Assembly: GCA_022822245.1 (NCBI GenBank)
Contig: JAJECB010000077.1
Coordinates: 1 to 40,687 of the forward strand
Direction of reading: 5' to 3'
Source: Gammaproteobacteria bacterium
GTDB lineage: Bacteria > Pseudomonadota > Gammaproteobacteria > HK1
Length of the DNA: 40,687 bases
Shown here: positions 16,820 to 24,098 of the stretch, piece after piece
Position numbering within the stretch: the first letter of the stretch is position 1
How the letters are laid out: every line of letters starts with the position of its first letter
Notes under the pieces: generated by a model
What the model was told of the DNA's origin: nothing
Databases searched by the model: none
Seen by the model: only the letters and a program-made list of their open reading frames with translations
Made by a program: the position numbers and the translations under genes

Positions 16820-16939
16820 GTTCGTCCTCCTCGGTGAAGGCGCGGCAGGGTAGACCAACCGCCCCGCCGCCCGCCACCCCGCCCGGGTGTTCCATTCGCG
16901 GCCGGCAACGCCAGTGATGCGGTTGTCGATGAGGCGAAT

Positions 16940-17188
16940 TCACTCTCGCGAATCGCGGCCGACCAGTCGGTACGTCTCCTCGTAGATGCTCGTCCGGGGT
17001 CCGATCGCGACGATGTCCACCGTCCTCGCCTCGGCGGCGATCCGGAAGACGATGCGAAGTCGGCCGACCCGGAAGCTTCGCAGGCCCTCCAGCTCTTCCC
17101 GCAGCGGCTTGCCTGCATGAGGGTCTCGGGAGATCGCGGCGAGCGATGCCCGCACCTTACGCTTGAGATCTGGGTGCAGCCGTCGCAC
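16940..17188 (-). CDS. RelE-family toxin with a doubtful start
   Basis: The first available standard start is GTG at 17188, giving 82 residues: RRLHPDLKRKVRASLAAI, DPHAGKPLREELEGLRSFRVGRLRIVFRIA and IVAIGPRTSIYEETYRL, which is clear RelE/ParE toxin sequence. However, the family-like sequence continues upstream in frame as IWKLRVPDPLVAL with no ATG, GTG or TTG. The natural start position appears to be codon 17227-17225, which reads ATC, not ATG, preceded by an AGAGG at proper distance. I infer either use of a rare start or inactivation by a start-codon change. The antitoxin gene ends 12 bases before that codon. Confidence 0.8.
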   Translation of the reverse strand: MRRLHPDLKRKVRASLAAISRDPHAGKPLREELEGLRSFRVGRLRIVFRIAAEARTVDIVAIGPRTSIYEETYRLVGRDSRE

Positions 17189-17238
17189 CAGCGCGACGAG
17201 TGGATCGGGAACGCGCAGCTTCCAGATGGTCGCGGCCT

Positions 17239-17499
17239 CTAATTGAAGAGCTCTTCCAACGTGTAGAGCTTCGCGTTTCCCTCCTTGAGCGCGACCAGAC
17301 CCTGGCGGATTTCCTCCATGAACGTGGCGTCCGCCCGGATCGAGATGGTCTCCTTCCAGCTATCGAATTCGTCGGCGCTGACGAGAACCGCGACCGGCCG
17401 GCCGTTCCTCGTGATGGTCACCTCCTCGTCCCGGTCCCGGACCTCGTCGATGAGGGAGCTGAGCTTCGTCTTCACTTCCGAGAGTGGCAGCGTCTTCAC
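17239..17499 (-). CDS. Phd/YefM-family antitoxin
   Basis: An 86-residue antitoxin. Residues 1-50 form the Phd/YefM DNA-binding fold: LPLSEVKTKLSSLIDEV, then DEEVTITRNGRPVAVLVSADEFDSW, the usual family signature. The C-terminal helix (ETISIRADATFMEEIRQGLVA, EGNAKLYTLEELF) would embrace the toxin. It starts at GTG 17499 with GGAG about eight bases upstream. It forms an operon with the RelE-type toxin downstream and possibly with the tiny membrane protein 30 bases upstream. Confidence 0.92.
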   Translation of the reverse strand: MKTLPLSEVKTKLSSLIDEVRDRDEEVTITRNGRPVAVLVSADEFDSWKETISIRADATFMEEIRQGLVALKEGNAKLYTLEELFN

Positions 17500-17529
17500 T
17501 GATCGCTCCGATGGCGTCCCTAGGGGTTG

Positions 17530-17658
17530 TTACTCGGAATCCTGTCTGTCGGCGCGTGCGCGCCGCCATGCGTTCCGGATTCCCCGGATTGTGCCCACTA
17601 CCAAACCGGCAACGATCGCGAAAACGAACATCGCGACAAGAATGTCATCCAGTGACAC
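17530..17658 (-). CDS. Small single-span membrane protein (42 residues)
   Basis: GTG at 17658, with GGAG about nine bases upstream, opens a 42-residue frame ending in TAA at 17530. It reads SLDDILVAMFVFAIVAGLVV, then a basic tail beginning GTIRGIRNAWRRARADRQ. The pattern is an acidic start, one strong hydrophobic segment (about residues 6-23) and an Arg-rich cytoplasmic end, so an N-out/C-in single-span protein. It lies 30 bases upstream of the Phd/YefM antitoxin in the same direction. No family recognised. The composition is unlike chance GC-rich readings, but its small size keeps confidence modest. Confidence 0.42.
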   Translation of the reverse strand: MSLDDILVAMFVFAIVAGLVVGTIRGIRNAWRRARADRQDSE

Positions 17659-17846
17659 GGCGTTCGGCTCCGATCTGATTGACCTGAATTCTGACTACTT
17701 TATCGACCCCGAGCGAACCCGGCAAGCCAACTGCTGCCCGTACCCGTATTGGCATCCTTGAGAGCTTGAAGCCGAACGCGGGTTGATCGTGCGCGCGGGG
17801 CGATGCACGCTCTCGCCTTCGCCGAACGAGCCAGGACATCGCGACC

Positions 17847-19325
17847 ATGCCGGACACCGCCGTTGCCACCGCTTCCCGGATGCTGCTCGACGGAGACTTC
17901 GTCGACAGCGCTTCGGGCGAGATGATCCCCGTGCAGAACCCCGCCAACCGGGGCATCTTCGCCCACGTGCCGCGCGCCGGCGCGGAGGACGTCGACCGGG
18001 CGGTCAAGGCCGCGGCGGGCGCGTTCGCAGCTTGGCGCGAAGTGCCGCCGCGCGAGCGCGGGCGGATGCTCCTCCGGATCGCCGATGCGGTCGAGGACAA
18101 GACCGAGGACTTCGCTCGCACCATCGCCACCGAGACGGGCAACGCGCTCCGCACCCAGGCGCGGCCCGAGGCGGCGCTCACCGCCGACATCTTCCGCTAC
18201 TTCGGCGGGCTCGCGAGCGAGCTCAAGGGCGAGACCCTGCCGCTCGGCGAGCAGGTCCTCAGCTACACCCGCCGGGAGCCCATCGGGGTGGTGGGGGCGA
18301 TCATCCCCTGGAACGCCCCGGTGCTTCTCGCGGCGCTCAAGATCGCGCCCGCCCTCTGCACCGGGAACACGATCGTGCTGAAGGCGGCCGAGGACGCACC
18401 CCTCGGCGTGCTCATGCTCGCCGGGATCTGCCACGAGCATCTGCCCCCCGCGGTGGTCAACGTCCTCACCGGCTACGGCGAGGACTGCGGGGCGGCGCTC
18501 AGCGCCCATCCCGGGGTGCGCAAGCTCTCGTTCACCGGCTCCACCGAGGTGGGCAAGCTCATCATGGAGCAGGCCGCCCGGCGTGTCGTTCCCGTGTCGC
18601 TCGAGCTCGGCGGCAAGAGCCCGTCGATCGTGTTCCCGGACGCGAACGAGGACTGGGCGGTGGACGGGATCGTCGCCGCGATGCGATTCACCCGGCAGAG
18701 CCAGTCGTGTACGGCGGGCTCCCGCCTCTTCCTGCACGCGAGCATCTTCGACGAGTTCCTTGAGAACCTCGTCGACCGCACCTCGGGCTTGAAGCTCGGC
18801 GACCCCCTCGACGAGTCCACCGACATGGGCGCCATCATCAACGAGAAGCAGTTCCGGAAGGTGTGCGGCTACGTCGAGGAGGGGCTCGGGCGCTCGGATG
18901 CGCGGCTCGTGATGGGCGGGCGGCCGCCCGAGTCCGGCCCCTTGAGCGAAGGGTTCTTCGCCCGCCCCACGATCTTCGCCGACGCCTCGAACGACTGGCG
19001 CCTCGCCCGCGAGGAGATCTTCGGCCCGGTGCTCGTCGCCATCCGCTGGGACGACATCGACGATGCGGTCCGGATGGCCAACGACAGCCACTACGGGCTC
19101 GCCGCATTCGTGTGGTCACGCGACATCGGGCAGGCGCTTCGCACCGCCCACCGGGTCGAGGCGGGCTGGGTGCAGGTCAACCAGGGGATGGGCCAGGTGC
19201 TCGGCCAGTCTTACGGCGGGGTCAAGCAGAGCGGGATCGGGCGCGAGTTCTCCCTCGAGGGAATGCTCGACAGCTTCACCCAGAAGAAGAGCGTCACCGT
19301 CAACCTCGCCCTCCCCGCCCCGTAG
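17847..19325 (+). CDS. NAD(P)-dependent aldehyde dehydrogenase (betaine-aldehyde type or similar)
   Basis: A 492-residue aldehyde dehydrogenase. Catalytic residues: Asn156 in IIPWNAPVLL, Glu254 in LELGGKSP and Cys288 in SQSCTAGSR; the NAD-binding GSTEVGK is at about 231-237, and EEIFGPV is near residue 390. It therefore should oxidise an aldehyde to its acid. Closest in style to betaine-aldehyde / aromatic-aldehyde dehydrogenases. The SQSCTAGSR context departs slightly from the commoner GQxCxAxTR, which I would not use to exclude any substrate. Possible links in the window are choline sulfatase (betaine synthesis) and the benzoylformate-type decarboxylase (aromatic aldehyde), both inferred. 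A fragment of this same gene reappears 1.4 kb downstream. Confidence 0.9.
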   Translation: MPDTAVATASRMLLDGDFVDSASGEMIPVQNPANRGIFAHVPRAGAEDVDRAVKAAAGAFAAWREVPPRERGRMLLRIADAVEDKTEDFARTIATETGNALRTQARPEAALTADIFRYFGGLASELKGETLPLGEQVLSYTRREPIGVVGAIIPWNAPVLLAALKIAPALCTGNTIVLKAAEDAPLGVLMLAGICHEHLPPAVVNVLTGYGEDCGAALSAHPGVRKLSFTGSTEVGKLIMEQAARRVVPVSLELGGKSPSIVFPDANEDWAVDGIVAAMRFTRQSQSCTAGSRLFLHASIFDEFLENLVDRTSGLKLGDPLDESTDMGAIINEKQFRKVCGYVEEGLGRSDARLVMGGRPPESGPLSEGFFARPTIFADASNDWRLAREEIFGPVLVAIRWDDIDDAVRMANDSHYGLAAFVWSRDIGQALRTAHRVEAGWVQVNQGMGQVLGQSYGGVKQSGIGREFSLEGMLDSFTQKKSVTVNLALPAP

Positions 19326-19407
19326 CCGCCACGGGGTCGTACCTTCCATAGAAGTCGCTTTGTCGTGAACCCGCAAGCTCCGCTGGGCGGTGCACCGGGT
19401 TTCCAAA

Positions 19408-19856
19408 TCAGTTGCTGAGGATGAACAGGTCCGAGTAGATGGTCAGATGGAAACCTTCAAGCAGGTCCATGCCGAGCAGCACGTCAAAAGTCGACGGCTG
19501 AGAAGTCATCAGCGTGGCCTCCATCAAGTCTCTGCCGCGCGAAAAGGTGTGGTCGAACTCCCCGTCCCGACTGGCGACCCGCTCGGTAATCGGTACTCCA
19601 AGGCTGATGGCGTAGGTGGGCAGGTCGGAAGTTCCATGCACTCCGGTAACCGCCTGCCAGCCGGCAGGTGTCAAGCAGGTGTCAAGTGGAGCGTATCCAC
19701 GACGTTCTGGGACACTGCGGTGATGGTCGCCCCAGTATCCAGCAATGCTCGAAATGCTTCGCTCCGGACCTCTTGACCGGACTGCGACGGTGGTTTGGAT
19801 ACCCGAACCGTCAGGAGAGCTTGGCGATCGACGATGTGTCCGCGAAGAGAAGGCAC
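19408..19856 (-). pseudogene. Retropepsin-like aspartic protease gene, frameshifted by an 11-bp tandem duplication
   Basis: From ATG 19856 the frame gives 61 residues with the aspartic protease active-site motif RALLDTGATITAVS, then stops after LHLTPA. A second frame overlaps there and continues GWQAVTGVHGTSDLPTYAISL and TFDVLLGMDLLEGFHLTIYSDLF to 19408, which is the expected second half (the LLGMD-L motif and C-terminal strands). The sequence caggtgtcaag occurs twice in tandem at 19665-19686; removing one copy restores one 145-residue protein, the normal length of single-domain bacterial retropepsins. The gene starts six bases after the stop of the 94-residue gene upstream. It is either a recent pseudogene or a reversible on/off slippage site. 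Confidence 0.85.
19665..19686. repeat. 11-bp perfect tandem duplication inside the retropepsin gene
   Basis: Two abutting copies of caggtgtcaag (19665-19675 and 19676-19686). Because 11 is not a multiple of three, the second copy shifts the frame and creates the early stop. Perfect identity of the copies indicates a recent event or an unstable, reversible one. Confidence 0.92.
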
Positions 19857-19862
19857 GCTGAA

Positions 19863-20147
19863 TCACCCGTCGAGCGGAACGAATTCGGTGTACGAGCCAG
19901 CGGCGCCAAACGAGGCCGGCGAAGTGCCGATCTTCTTGATCGAAAAGTGACCTTCGCCGAAGCGCTCGCAGCCGATGACATACGCATCCCCCCGATCATT
20001 GAAGATCGAAACGAGTTCGCCGTCGTGCAGCAATGCGATCCGTCCAGAGTGCTCACGCTCAAGCTCGCGCCGCATCCCATTGAATGCATTGCGGTTCTTT
20101 CTCAGCTCATTCATCGCCAGCTCGTGCAGGCTTGCGTAGTCTGTCAT
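19863..20147 (-). CDS. Small protein partnered with the retropepsin (DUF5678-like)
   Basis: A 94-residue protein with an N-terminal helix (YASLHELAMNELRKNRNAFNGM) followed by beta-rich sequence: SGRIALLHDGELVSIFNDRGDAYVIG and FGEGHFSIKKIG. The phrase 'dissociated helix plus xxALxDGELVxxFNDxGDAY' reminds me of DUF5678-type proteins, which are often encoded next to retroviral-like aspartic proteases; this match is by memory and tentative. It is read in the same direction as the broken protease, with a six-base gap, so the two form one operon. Start ATG 20147. Longer readings to 20417 cross the decayed aldehyde dehydrogenase fragment and are not supported. Function unknown; it could be a substrate, adaptor or regulator of the protease. 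Confidence 0.72.
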   Translation of the reverse strand: MTDYASLHELAMNELRKNRNAFNGMRRELEREHSGRIALLHDGELVSIFNDRGDAYVIGCERFGEGHFSIKKIGTSPASFGAAGSYTEFVPLDG

Positions 20148-20269
20148 GACGACGGTCCCCCTTGGCGGAGCGGTGAGCCGCCCCAATCCCGTTCCGCCTG
20201 CGCGAGTGTTTCTCATGTATCGGACATTGGCAACCCGTAAGCGAAGTCGTGCCAGCTCAAGGAGAGGGC

Positions 20270-20357
20270 CTCGGGCGCTCGGTGGCGCGGCTCGTGATGG
20301 GCGGGTTGGTGCCCGAGTCCGGCCTCTTGAGTGAAGGGTTCTTCGCTCGTCCGCCGA
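20270..20357 (+). pseudogene. Decayed 88-bp fragment of the aldehyde dehydrogenase gene
   Basis: Bases 20270-20357 align without gaps to 18885-18972 inside the intact aldehyde dehydrogenase gene, with about 76 of 88 bases identical by eye. In translation the fragment gives LGRSVARLVMGG, PESGLLSEGFFARP against LGRSDARLVMGG, PESGPLSEGFFARP in the parent (about residues 347-375). Similarity ends abruptly on both sides. It lies between two small genes of the protease cassette and has no start or function of its own. Confidence 0.85.
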
Positions 20358-20382
20358 TGATGTTGAGGGCGTTGGCAGGAGG

Positions 20383-20577
20383 TCAGGACATTTGGTTTTT
20401 GCTTGACTCGGAGGCAAGGCGCTTGGGGGGATAGCTTACGTACTTTCTTCCGGAAGCCTTCTGCCGGGCTTGAAGGTCCCTGAAGATCGCCTTGACGTCG
20501 TAATTGAACCGTGCAGCGTGTGCGTCACGCACGGCTCGGAGCTCGACAATGATCGGGTCAGTCGGTTGTTTCCGCAT
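20383..20577 (-). CDS. Small conserved-type hypothetical protein
   Basis: A 64-residue protein: DPIIVELRAVRDAHAARFNYDVKAIFRDL, ARQKASGRKYVSYPPKR, then a variable tail. The DPI-E-R-xRD-xAxxFxYD-xxxxFxD and SGRKxVSxPPKR phrases recall short hypothetical proteins common as accessory genes in many bacteria, often next to toxin-antitoxin-like small genes; no function is known to me. It has the same direction as the 94-residue gene, but 235 bases separate them, and that gap holds the aldehyde dehydrogenase fragment. ATG 20577 is the only credible start. A GC-rich palindrome (CCCGCC-gcg-GGCGGG near 20630) lies just upstream. Confidence 0.65.
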   Translation of the reverse strand: MRKQPTDPIIVELRAVRDAHAARFNYDVKAIFRDLQARQKASGRKYVSYPPKRLASESSKNQMS

Positions 20578-20674
20578 GGTCGGGTTTCATCGGTTCGTCA
20601 GGCGTGCAAATGGTAACGGGAGCGCAACCCGCCCGCGGCGGGCGTCTTCGATTCGGTACCGCAAGGAGGATTCG

Positions 20675-20743
20675 ATGAACGCCATGGGCTGCATGGGGGG
20701 GTCATCCGGCGGACGATTTGGCGGGTGCGGGATGGGCGGGTGA
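20675..20743 (+). CDS. 22-residue Gly/Met/Cys-rich reading frame behind a perfect ribosome-binding site
   Basis: AAGGAGGA at 20663-20670 is followed four bases later by ATG 20675. The frame, MNAMGCMGGSSGGRFGGCGMGG, ends in TGA at 20743. The last 42 bases overlap the 3-prime end of the restriction-modification gene on the other strand. It could be a real small protein, or the surviving first codons of a gene cut off when the restriction-modification gene arrived. No family recognised. Confidence 0.3.
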   Translation: MNAMGCMGGSSGGRFGGCGMGG

Positions 20744-23700
20744 GACGGTGGCCAGGATGGCGGCGATGCGGCGGGCGGTGTCGGTGAAGTGCTGGATTTC
20801 CTCCGGTGAGAGCGGGCGATCGAGGATCGGACGCTCCCGGTAGGAGAGCCATTTCTTGAGAACCTGGTAGCCGCCGAGCTTGTAGGTCCAGACGGTGGCG
20901 GGGACGTTGCGCCAGAAAGCGCGGGCGTTCAGGTGGACGTCGAACGTGGTCTCGCCGAGTGTGGGCAGGGTGTCGCCCGAGGCGGCGCGCTCGTCGGGGG
21001 AGCAGGCCCGCTCGACGACGTGGCCTTGGCCCGGCATTACGGCTTCGCCTGTTCCGTAGTGTCCCCACCCCGCGGTGAGCGCGAAATCGTCGCCGGCCAT
21101 GTTGCGTCCGTCGGTCGTCGCGGGTACGGCGATGGCCGCAATCTCGGGGCGGAGGGGCGCTTCGGTGACGCCCGGCACCGGCTTGTCGGGGTCGAGCAGG
21201 CCCGCGAGGTCGCGCCCCCGCGCCGCTGACACTGCGAGCGCCTTGGCTGCGCCCCCGTCCTCGCCGCTGGGCCAGCCGGGGAGGGGGATGCGGGGCCACT
21301 CCATCCGGAGCGCCCCGGCGTTGGCCTCGCGGTAGGAGGGATCGTGGAGAGTGGCGAGGACATGGTGAAACAGGTCTTCCACGTTCAGGCCCAGGCGGTC
21401 GAGATAGCGCTGGGCGGCACCCGAGAGGTTGGGACGGCGGCCGATTTCGTCGTTTTCTCCGATACCGCCGTCACGGAGCCAGACGGGGAACATACTTGCA
21501 CCCCATTCGATCAAGTGCAGGGACGCCATGTGTGACGTAACAGCAGTTTGCGGCTCGGTTGAGTCGGTCCTGAAACGCGGAACAGCGGATAGCCACAGAT
21601 TTCCCCCGAACACGTGCGGCTTGTAGTCGGCGCGTTTTTCGTCGAGCAGCTTGGTTTCCGCCTCCCAATAGAGCCAGCGGTTGTCGAATGGCCGGTAGGC
21701 GAAATGGACGAACCCGGTCTCGTTCGGCCCGCCGCGTTGCAGCAGTGCCTCGCGTACCGAGCGGGCGTCGAACCGGGCCGTGGATTTCATGGCCGCGGGA
21801 TAACGCCGCACGATCTCCTCGTGGCTTACATCCCGGTCGAAGTAGTCGGCGACACGCGCCCGGAGCCTATCTAGGTCGGTATCGACCAGAAACGCATCGC
21901 GGCTGGTCTTGACGCCCGGAAACGACACGGGAAACAGGTCGGGTAGTGCCGGCACGTCGAACCAGTCCTCGCTTACGGAGGTTCGCACGAACGGCATGCC
22001 GAGCGGCAGGAGCGGGTCGATACCGTTGTAGAGCGAACCCGGCTCCGCCTCTGCCGTTTCGGTCAGTGCCTCGCGTTTCGCCTGGCCCCAGAGATGGCGG
22101 AAGCCCACTTCGCTGGCGGCCGCGTGATCTGCTTTGCGCACCAAGGTGGCAATCGCGGTGCCGACCTGGATGCCGATTGGGTCGCCTTCCGTGGAGAAGA
22201 TGCTCGGATCGGGTGATCCGTCCGGCGCCACCTTGCCGGTCTTGTACTTGTCGCCGTTCAGGCAGTCGATGCGGACCGCGTCGAATGCGTCGAGGTATCG
22301 CTCTCGCATCCCGGTAAACGACAGGCCGTCGAGCCAGGAGTAGTTGGAAATGAAGCAGACCACGCCCCGTCCGGTCTTCTCCGCGATGCGCCGCTCCGCC
22401 ATGCGGAAGAATCGGACGTAGAGATCGTTCAGCCCCTGGCCCTCGGGTCGGCGTACCCGCTTGGTCGTACGGTACGCTTCCGAAAGTTCTCGTTCTTCGT
22501 CCACCGCCATCCCGGCGAAGCCGTTGTAGGGCGGGTTGCCGAGGATCACGAGGATCGGTGTCTCCTGCTTCACCCGCTCCGCGCGATCGCGTTCCTCCTC
22601 GAGCTCGGGAAACGGGAGTGGCTTGGTGGTTGTCGGTTCCCAGCCGGTGAGTGCGTTGGTGAGGAAGACACCGGTCCCCTCCGTTCCGTCGTCAGCCAGC
22701 GGTGCGTCGAGGTCCTGCATGGTCAGGCCGACTTGCAGATGGGCGACCACAAATGGAGCGGGCATGATCTCGAAGCCGAACACCCGTTTGGTAGCTGCCT
22801 GCTTGACTCTCGCGCCGGACAGAGCGCCGAGGCCACGTCCTTCGAGGTTCGTGGCGATGCGGCGCAGCACTTCGGCGAGATAGGCCCCGGTGCCGCAGCA
22901 GGGATCGAGCACGTACACGTTCTCCGCTGCGAGCCCGTCCGGGATGCCGAGGTCGTCCTTCAGCGCCTTGTCCACGCGGGTGACCATGTAGCGGACCACC
23001 TCGATCGGGGTGTACCAGACGCCCAGTTGCTTGCGCAGCGCGGGGTCGAACGCTTCGAGGAACGGCTCGTAGAAGTAGGGCACCGCCTCGCCCTCGCTGA
23101 AGCGGGCGAAGAAGGCGGGTCGGTCCACTCGGTCGAGCGCGGCCGCCGTCCAGTCCAGCACCTCGACGAGGCCGAGTGGTTGCAGGCGGCCGGGGTCGGA
23201 CAACTGCTGGAACAGGGCTCGCAGCACCGGGGCGCGGAGATGCCATACCGCGGTTCGCCAGTCGAAGCGGCTGGCGGGTGCCGACGATTGGCGCGCCCAA
23301 AGCACCCAAGCGGAGAAGATGCCGTAGAAGAGGGTTTGCACGAGGGTCGAGTGGAAGAAGCGCGCTCCCTTCTCGCCCTCGAAGCGAACGCCGAGCGCTT
23401 CCTCGAGCGCCGACCGCACCGCCGCAAGTGCTGGCGAGTCGCCCGCCGTCTCGACCCGCGAGAGCCCGTCGCGGGCGTAGGAAGCGAGCAGCCACGCAAG
23501 GTCCTTCGGCTCGGTGAGCGCGGCCCGATGTGACAGCGCGCGTGAGAGATACTCGGCGAGGCCGGCACCGGTCTCACGGGCGAAGGCGCGCGGTCTCTCG
23601 AGCCGGCGCGCAAACTCCGCGCCGCTGTCGGCCAGACGGAACGATTCGAGGGTCGCTTCCCCGCCGCTCGCGTCCGGTCCGACGAGCGCGAACTCGCGCA

Positions 23701-24076
23701 GGTTCGTCACCAGAACCAGGCGATAGCGTCCCCAGTAGCGGCTCGCCTGCTCGCGCACCCCGGTTGCGCGGGTGTCCTCGCGCGCCGACTTCACCTCGAC
23801 CACGCCCCGCTCCGGGAGCTGTCCCTTGCGCGGCCGGCCCTTCTGCACCTGCTTCGACGTGTAGAGGCCGAAATCGGGATGCCCCGCACCCTGGTTGGCG
23901 AGCTCGACCACGCAGAACACCTTCGGCTTGAGGGTCGCGCCCACGGAATCGAGCAGCTTCGCGAGCGGACCGTAGCTTGACCGCTCGCCGGTCGCACCGC
24001 CCGACGCGCGCAACCGGCCAAGCTCGGCGAGGTAGGTCTCCACCGCCGCCGATAGCTTTGCACTCCTGGCCGTCAT
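20702..24076 (-). CDS. Fused restriction-modification protein, type ISP/IIG-like (nuclease-like domain plus N6-adenine methyltransferase)
   Basis: A 1124-residue single-chain enzyme. Near the N-terminus, PDFG (Asp68) and VVEVK (Glu94-x-Lys96) fit a PD-(D/E)xK nuclease core. A helical connector follows (about 170-350), ending in LGVWYTPIEVVRYMV, typical for the start of N6-adenine methylases. SAM motif I is DPCCGTGAYL (391-400) and catalytic motif IV is NPPY (514-517). The long C-terminal region (600-1124), with HFAYRPFDNRWLYWE, WRNVPATVWTYKLGGYQVLKKWLSYRE and a final helix, matches the target-recognition part of type ISP-annotated enzymes. No helicase motifs are present, unlike true type ISP enzymes such as LlaBIII. 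The orphan HicB-like gene lies 22 bases upstream. Confidence 0.88.
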   Translation of the reverse strand: MTARSAKLSAAVETYLAELGRLRASGGATGERSSYGPLAKLLDSVGATLKPKVFCVVELANQGAGHPDFGLYTSKQVQKGRPRKGQLPERGVVEVKSAREDTRATGVREQASRYWGRYRLVLVTNLREFALVGPDASGGEATLESFRLADSGAEFARRLERPRAFARETGAGLAEYLSRALSHRAALTEPKDLAWLLASYARDGLSRVETAGDSPALAAVRSALEEALGVRFEGEKGARFFHSTLVQTLFYGIFSAWVLWARQSSAPASRFDWRTAVWHLRAPVLRALFQQLSDPGRLQPLGLVEVLDWTAAALDRVDRPAFFARFSEGEAVPYFYEPFLEAFDPALRKQLGVWYTPIEVVRYMVTRVDKALKDDLGIPDGLAAENVYVLDPCCGTGAYLAEVLRRIATNLEGRGLGALSGARVKQAATKRVFGFEIMPAPFVVAHLQVGLTMQDLDAPLADDGTEGTGVFLTNALTGWEPTTTKPLPFPELEEERDRAERVKQETPILVILGNPPYNGFAGMAVDEERELSEAYRTTKRVRRPEGQGLNDLYVRFFRMAERRIAEKTGRGVVCFISNYSWLDGLSFTGMRERYLDAFDAVRIDCLNGDKYKTGKVAPDGSPDPSIFSTEGDPIGIQVGTAIATLVRKADHAAASEVGFRHLWGQAKREALTETAEAEPGSLYNGIDPLLPLGMPFVRTSVSEDWFDVPALPDLFPVSFPGVKTSRDAFLVDTDLDRLRARVADYFDRDVSHEEIVRRYPAAMKSTARFDARSVREALLQRGGPNETGFVHFAYRPFDNRWLYWEAETKLLDEKRADYKPHVFGGNLWLSAVPRFRTDSTEPQTAVTSHMASLHLIEWGASMFPVWLRDGGIGENDEIGRRPNLSGAAQRYLDRLGLNVEDLFHHVLATLHDPSYREANAGALRMEWPRIPLPGWPSGEDGGAAKALAVSAARGRDLAGLLDPDKPVPGVTEAPLRPEIAAIAVPATTDGRNMAGDDFALTAGWGHYGTGEAVMPGQGHVVERACSPDERAASGDTLPTLGETTFDVHLNARAFWRNVPATVWTYKLGGYQVLKKWLSYRERPILDRPLSPEEIQHFTDTARRIAAILATVSPAHPAPAKSSAG

Positions 24077-24098
24077 GGTCTCCGTCGCTGGTCCCGGG

